Origin: an uncultured Chloroflexota bacterium
Lineage (GTDB): Bacteria > Chloroflexota > Limnocylindria > Limnocylindrales > Limnocylindraceae
Length of the DNA stretch: 7,157 bases
Assembly: GCA_903937225.1 (NCBI GenBank)
Contig: CAIZYO010000052.1
Location: forward strand, 1-7,157
Direction: 5' to 3'
Shown here: positions 5,271-7,157 of the stretch, one piece after another
Numbering within the stretch: the first letter of the stretch is position 1
Layout of the letters: the number at the start of each line of letters is the position of its first letter
Translations under genes and position numbers: made by a program
The notes under the pieces: generated by a model
What the model was told of the DNA's origin: nothing
Seen by the model: the letters and a program-made list of their open reading frames with translations, nothing else
The model's database searches: none

Positions 5271-5927
5271 TTACTTTCCGCCCTTCGCCTTCGCCCAGTC
5301 CGCCTTGAAGACGGCGATCCCCTTATCCGTGAGCGGATGCTTCGACATCTGCTCAAGAACCTTCAGCGGCATCGTTGCAACATGTGCACCGACGAGCGCC
5401 GCTTCGGTCACGTGGCGTGGGTGACGGATGGAGGCGGCAAGAATCTCGCAGTGATCAAGCTCTTCGTAGTGCGAGAAGATCTCCGCAAGCTCGCGGATCA
5501 CCGTCATCCCGTCTTCACTAATGTCATCGAGCCGGCCCACGAATGGACTGATCAACGAAGCGCCAGCTTTTGCGGCGAGGAGCCCCTGGTTGGCGGTGAA
5601 GATCAGCGTGCAGTTCGTCTTGATCCCCTCGCTCTTCAGGCGACTGATGGCGGCGAGGCCGTCTGTGGTCATTGGAACCTTCACCACAATGTTTGCGGCG
5701 ATCTTTGCGAAGGCGAGTCCCTCCTTCACCATGCCGTCAGCATCGTCGCCGATCACTTCGGCAGAGACTGGGCCCTTGGTCAGCCCGCAGATCTCCTTAA
5801 GGAGTTCTTCATAGGAGCCACCCACCTTGGCGTAAAGCGACGGATTCGTCGTGACGCCGTCAACGATCCCCCAGCTGATGCCGGTCTTGATCTCGCTGAT
5901 GTCCGCCGTATCAAGGAAGAACTTCAT
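5271..5927 (-). CDS. tal: Transaldolase, small TalC/FSA-type (class I aldolase)
   Basis: This 218-residue protein belongs to the short transaldolase/fructose-6-phosphate aldolase family, single-domain TIM barrels of about 215-220 residues that usually form decamers. Visible motifs are FLDTAD with Asp6, GVTTNPS with Asn28, the Schiff-base Lys83 in NIVVKVP, and SPFVGRLDD at 127-135. Where E. coli FsaA has Gln and Tyr in the active site (AQV, APYVNR), this protein has Glu57 (AEV) and Phe129 (SPFVGR), the pattern of true transaldolases. I therefore infer dihydroxyacetone transfer between sedoheptulose 7-phosphate and glyceraldehyde 3-phosphate in the non-oxidative pentose phosphate pathway. The ATG start overlaps the pyrG stop by 4 bases and has AGGAG at 5935-5939, 7 nt upstream. 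A GC hairpin follows the TAA stop. The family is certain; the choice of transaldolase over aldolase is likely but rests on residue correspondence by eye. Confidence 0.93.
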   Translation of the reverse strand: MKFFLDTADISEIKTGISWGIVDGVTTNPSLYAKVGGSYEELLKEICGLTKGPVSAEVIGDDADGMVKEGLAFAKIAANIVVKVPMTTDGLAAISRLKSEGIKTNCTLIFTANQGLLAAKAGASLISPFVGRLDDISEDGMTVIRELAEIFSHYEELDHCEILAASIRHPRHVTEAALVGAHVATMPLKVLEQMSKHPLTDKGIAVFKADWAKAKGGK

Positions 5928-7157
5928 GATGCTGCTCCTGTTCCGTTGCTGCGAGTCGCGGCCTTATGTGCAGCCGCCTCAATTGCCTTGCGGCGCTCCG
6001 CCTGTACCGCCTCATCATCGCGCACTCCGACCATTCGCGGGGTGTAGGCGGCGAGGCGGCCCTCCTTGAGTGCGAGTGCAGCGCCAACGAAGCCATCAAA
6101 GAGTGGGTTCGGCCGAAGCGGACGGCTGGTGAATTCAGGGTGGAATTGGCTGGCAACAAACCATGGGTGATCGGCGAGTTCAATAATCTCCACGAGACGC
6201 CCGTCTGGTGAGACGCCAGAGAAGTTCATCCCAGCCGCCTCAAGCTGTGGCTTGAAGCGATTCGCCACCTCAAAGCGGTGGCGGTGCCGCTCGTAGGCAA
6301 TCTCGGAGCCGTAGACGGTTGCGGCGCGCGACCCTGAGGCAAGCTTCGCTGGATAGAGGCCGAGCCGCTGGGTGCCACCCTTCTCCTCCACGCCGCGCTG
6401 GTCTGGCGTGAAGTCAATGACCGGGTGCTTGGTGAACATGTCGAACTCCGTTGAGTTCGCGTCTGCTGAGCTGAGGGTCTCGCGCGCGAACTCAATCACC
6501 GCAATCTGCAACCCGAGGCAGAGTCCGAGGTAAGGAATGCGCTCGGTGCGCGCAGTGTGCGCCGCGCGAATCTTCCCCTCAATCCCTCGATATCCGTAGC
6601 CGCCTGGCACCAGCACGCCATGAGCACCGGCGAGTTGTGCGGATACGTGTGCAGCATCTGCATCATCAAGCTGCTCCGCGTTCACCCAGCGCACGCGTAC
6701 GTCCACGCCGTGCGCCCAACCCGCGTGCCTGAGTGCCTCAGTAACGGAGAGATACGCGTCAGGGAGTTCGGTGTACTTGCCCACAATTGCAATCTCAACG
6801 GCTGGCTTCTCGGCAACGATCTGCGCAACAAGCTGCTCCCACTTGGTGAGATCGGGAACGGAGGCGCTGATTCCGAGTTCGCGGGTCAGAAGGTCGCCAA
6901 GGCCGAACTTCTCGAACTGCAGCGGCACTTCATAGATGGTGCGCGCAGTGGTTGCGGGGACGACCGCCTCTACGGCTACGTCTGTAAAGAGGGCAATCTT
7001 CTCGCGCACGTCATCTGGGACCGGATGATCGGCGCGGAGGATGATCACGTCGGGCTGAATGCCGCTGCCGCGCAGCTCCTTCACTGAGTGTTGCGTTGGC
7101 TTTGTCTTCAGCTCGCCCGTTGCTGCAAGCTCTGGGAGGAGCGTGACGTGAATGTAG
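5924..7157 (-). CDS. pyrG: CTP synthase (glutamine-hydrolysing), 5'-truncated by window edge
   Basis: CTP synthase makes CTP from UTP, ATP and glutamine in the cytoplasm, the last step of pyrimidine nucleotide synthesis. The frame is open to the window edge at 7157, giving about 410 residues of a family usually 530-550 long, so roughly 170 N-terminal residues, including the P-loop, lie outside. The codons before 7084 read into KTKPTQHSVKEL, the conserved UTP-binding segment, which shows that the GTG at 7082-7084 is internal. The class I glutaminase domain has the oxyanion segment PGGYGYRG, nucleophile Cys in LGLCLGLQ (codon 6518-6520), ERHRHR, and the His/Glu pair in FHPEF. All catalytic residues visible are intact. 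After the usual end of the domain there is an extra Ala-rich charged tail of about 40 residues (about 5927-6061). The stop overlaps the next start (ATGA), so translation with the transaldolase is probably coupled. Identity is nearly certain. Confidence 0.97.
   Translation of the reverse strand, partial: YIHVTLLPELAATGELKTKPTQHSVKELRGSGIQPDVIILRADHPVPDDVREKIALFTDVAVEAVVPATTARTIYEVPLQFEKFGLGDLLTRELGISASVPDLTKWEQLVAQIVAEKPAVEIAIVGKYTELPDAYLSVTEALRHAGWAHGVDVRVRWVNAEQLDDADAAHVSAQLAGAHGVLVPGGYGYRGIEGKIRAAHTARTERIPYLGLCLGLQIAVIEFARETLSSADANSTEFDMFTKHPVIDFTPDQRGVEEKGGTQRLGLYPAKLASGSRAATVYGSEIAYERHRHRFEVANRFKPQLEAAGMNFSGVSPDGRLVEIIELADHPWFVASQFHPEFTSRPLRPNPLFDGFVGAALALKEGRLAAYTPRMVGVRDDEAVQAERRKAIEAAAHKAATRSNGTGAAS

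Noticed and set aside
5337..6047. 236-codon open frame on the plus strand across the transaldolase and the end of pyrG
   Set aside because: It runs antisense to two genes with intact catalytic motifs, crosses their junction, and its translation shows no recognisable domain. It is a by-product of GC-rich codon use.
1..7157. Mobile elements, CRISPR arrays, tRNA or rRNA genes, toxin-antitoxin or defence genes
   Set aside because: The window is almost fully occupied by six conserved housekeeping genes; no direct-repeat array, transposase, or RNA gene was seen on either strand.

Overview
This is a compact stretch of bacterial chromosome made entirely of housekeeping genes, all transcribed from the minus strand, so the genetic order runs from high to low coordinates: pyrG (CTP synthase, 5' end outside the window), a small transaldolase of the TalC/FSA family, rho (transcription termination factor), a membrane-anchored LysM plus M23 peptidoglycan hydrolase, obg (ribosome-assembly GTPase) and nadD (nicotinate-nucleotide adenylyltransferase). 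The DNA is GC-rich by eye, and several starts are GTG. The order pyrG, transaldolase, rho, cell-wall peptidase, obg, nadD suggests Chloroflexota, with Actinomycetota or another GC-rich lineage as alternatives. This is inference from gene content and style only; no marker here settles the taxon.

Layout: (a) 7157-5271, pyrG and the transaldolase, joined by a 4-base ATGA stop/start overlap. (b) 5270-5131, a 140-base intergenic region. It holds a GC hairpin just after the transaldolase stop, a good sigma-70-type promoter whose -35 lies inside that hairpin's dyad, and a leader of about 87 nt that starts with a G-free, C-rich tract. (c) 5130-3709, rho. (d) 3708-3637, a short gap with a strong imperfect hairpin and a possible second promoter. 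(e) 3636-21, the peptidase, obg and nadD as one tightly coupled unit: 2 nt between the first two and a 4-base GTGA overlap between the last two. The 20 bases beyond nadD are too short to identify.

The genes serve nucleotide supply (CTP), central carbon metabolism, transcription termination, wall remodelling, 50S ribosome maturation and NAD synthesis. This is a typical growth-linked cluster; I see no mobile element, CRISPR array, RNA gene or defence system. No undescribed system is evident. The points most worth checking are the rho leader as a possible autoregulatory site, altered active-site motifs in NadD, residues that make the 'FSA-like' protein a transaldolase, the arginine/glycine-rich N-terminus of Rho, and the long basic cytoplasmic segment of the M23 protein.
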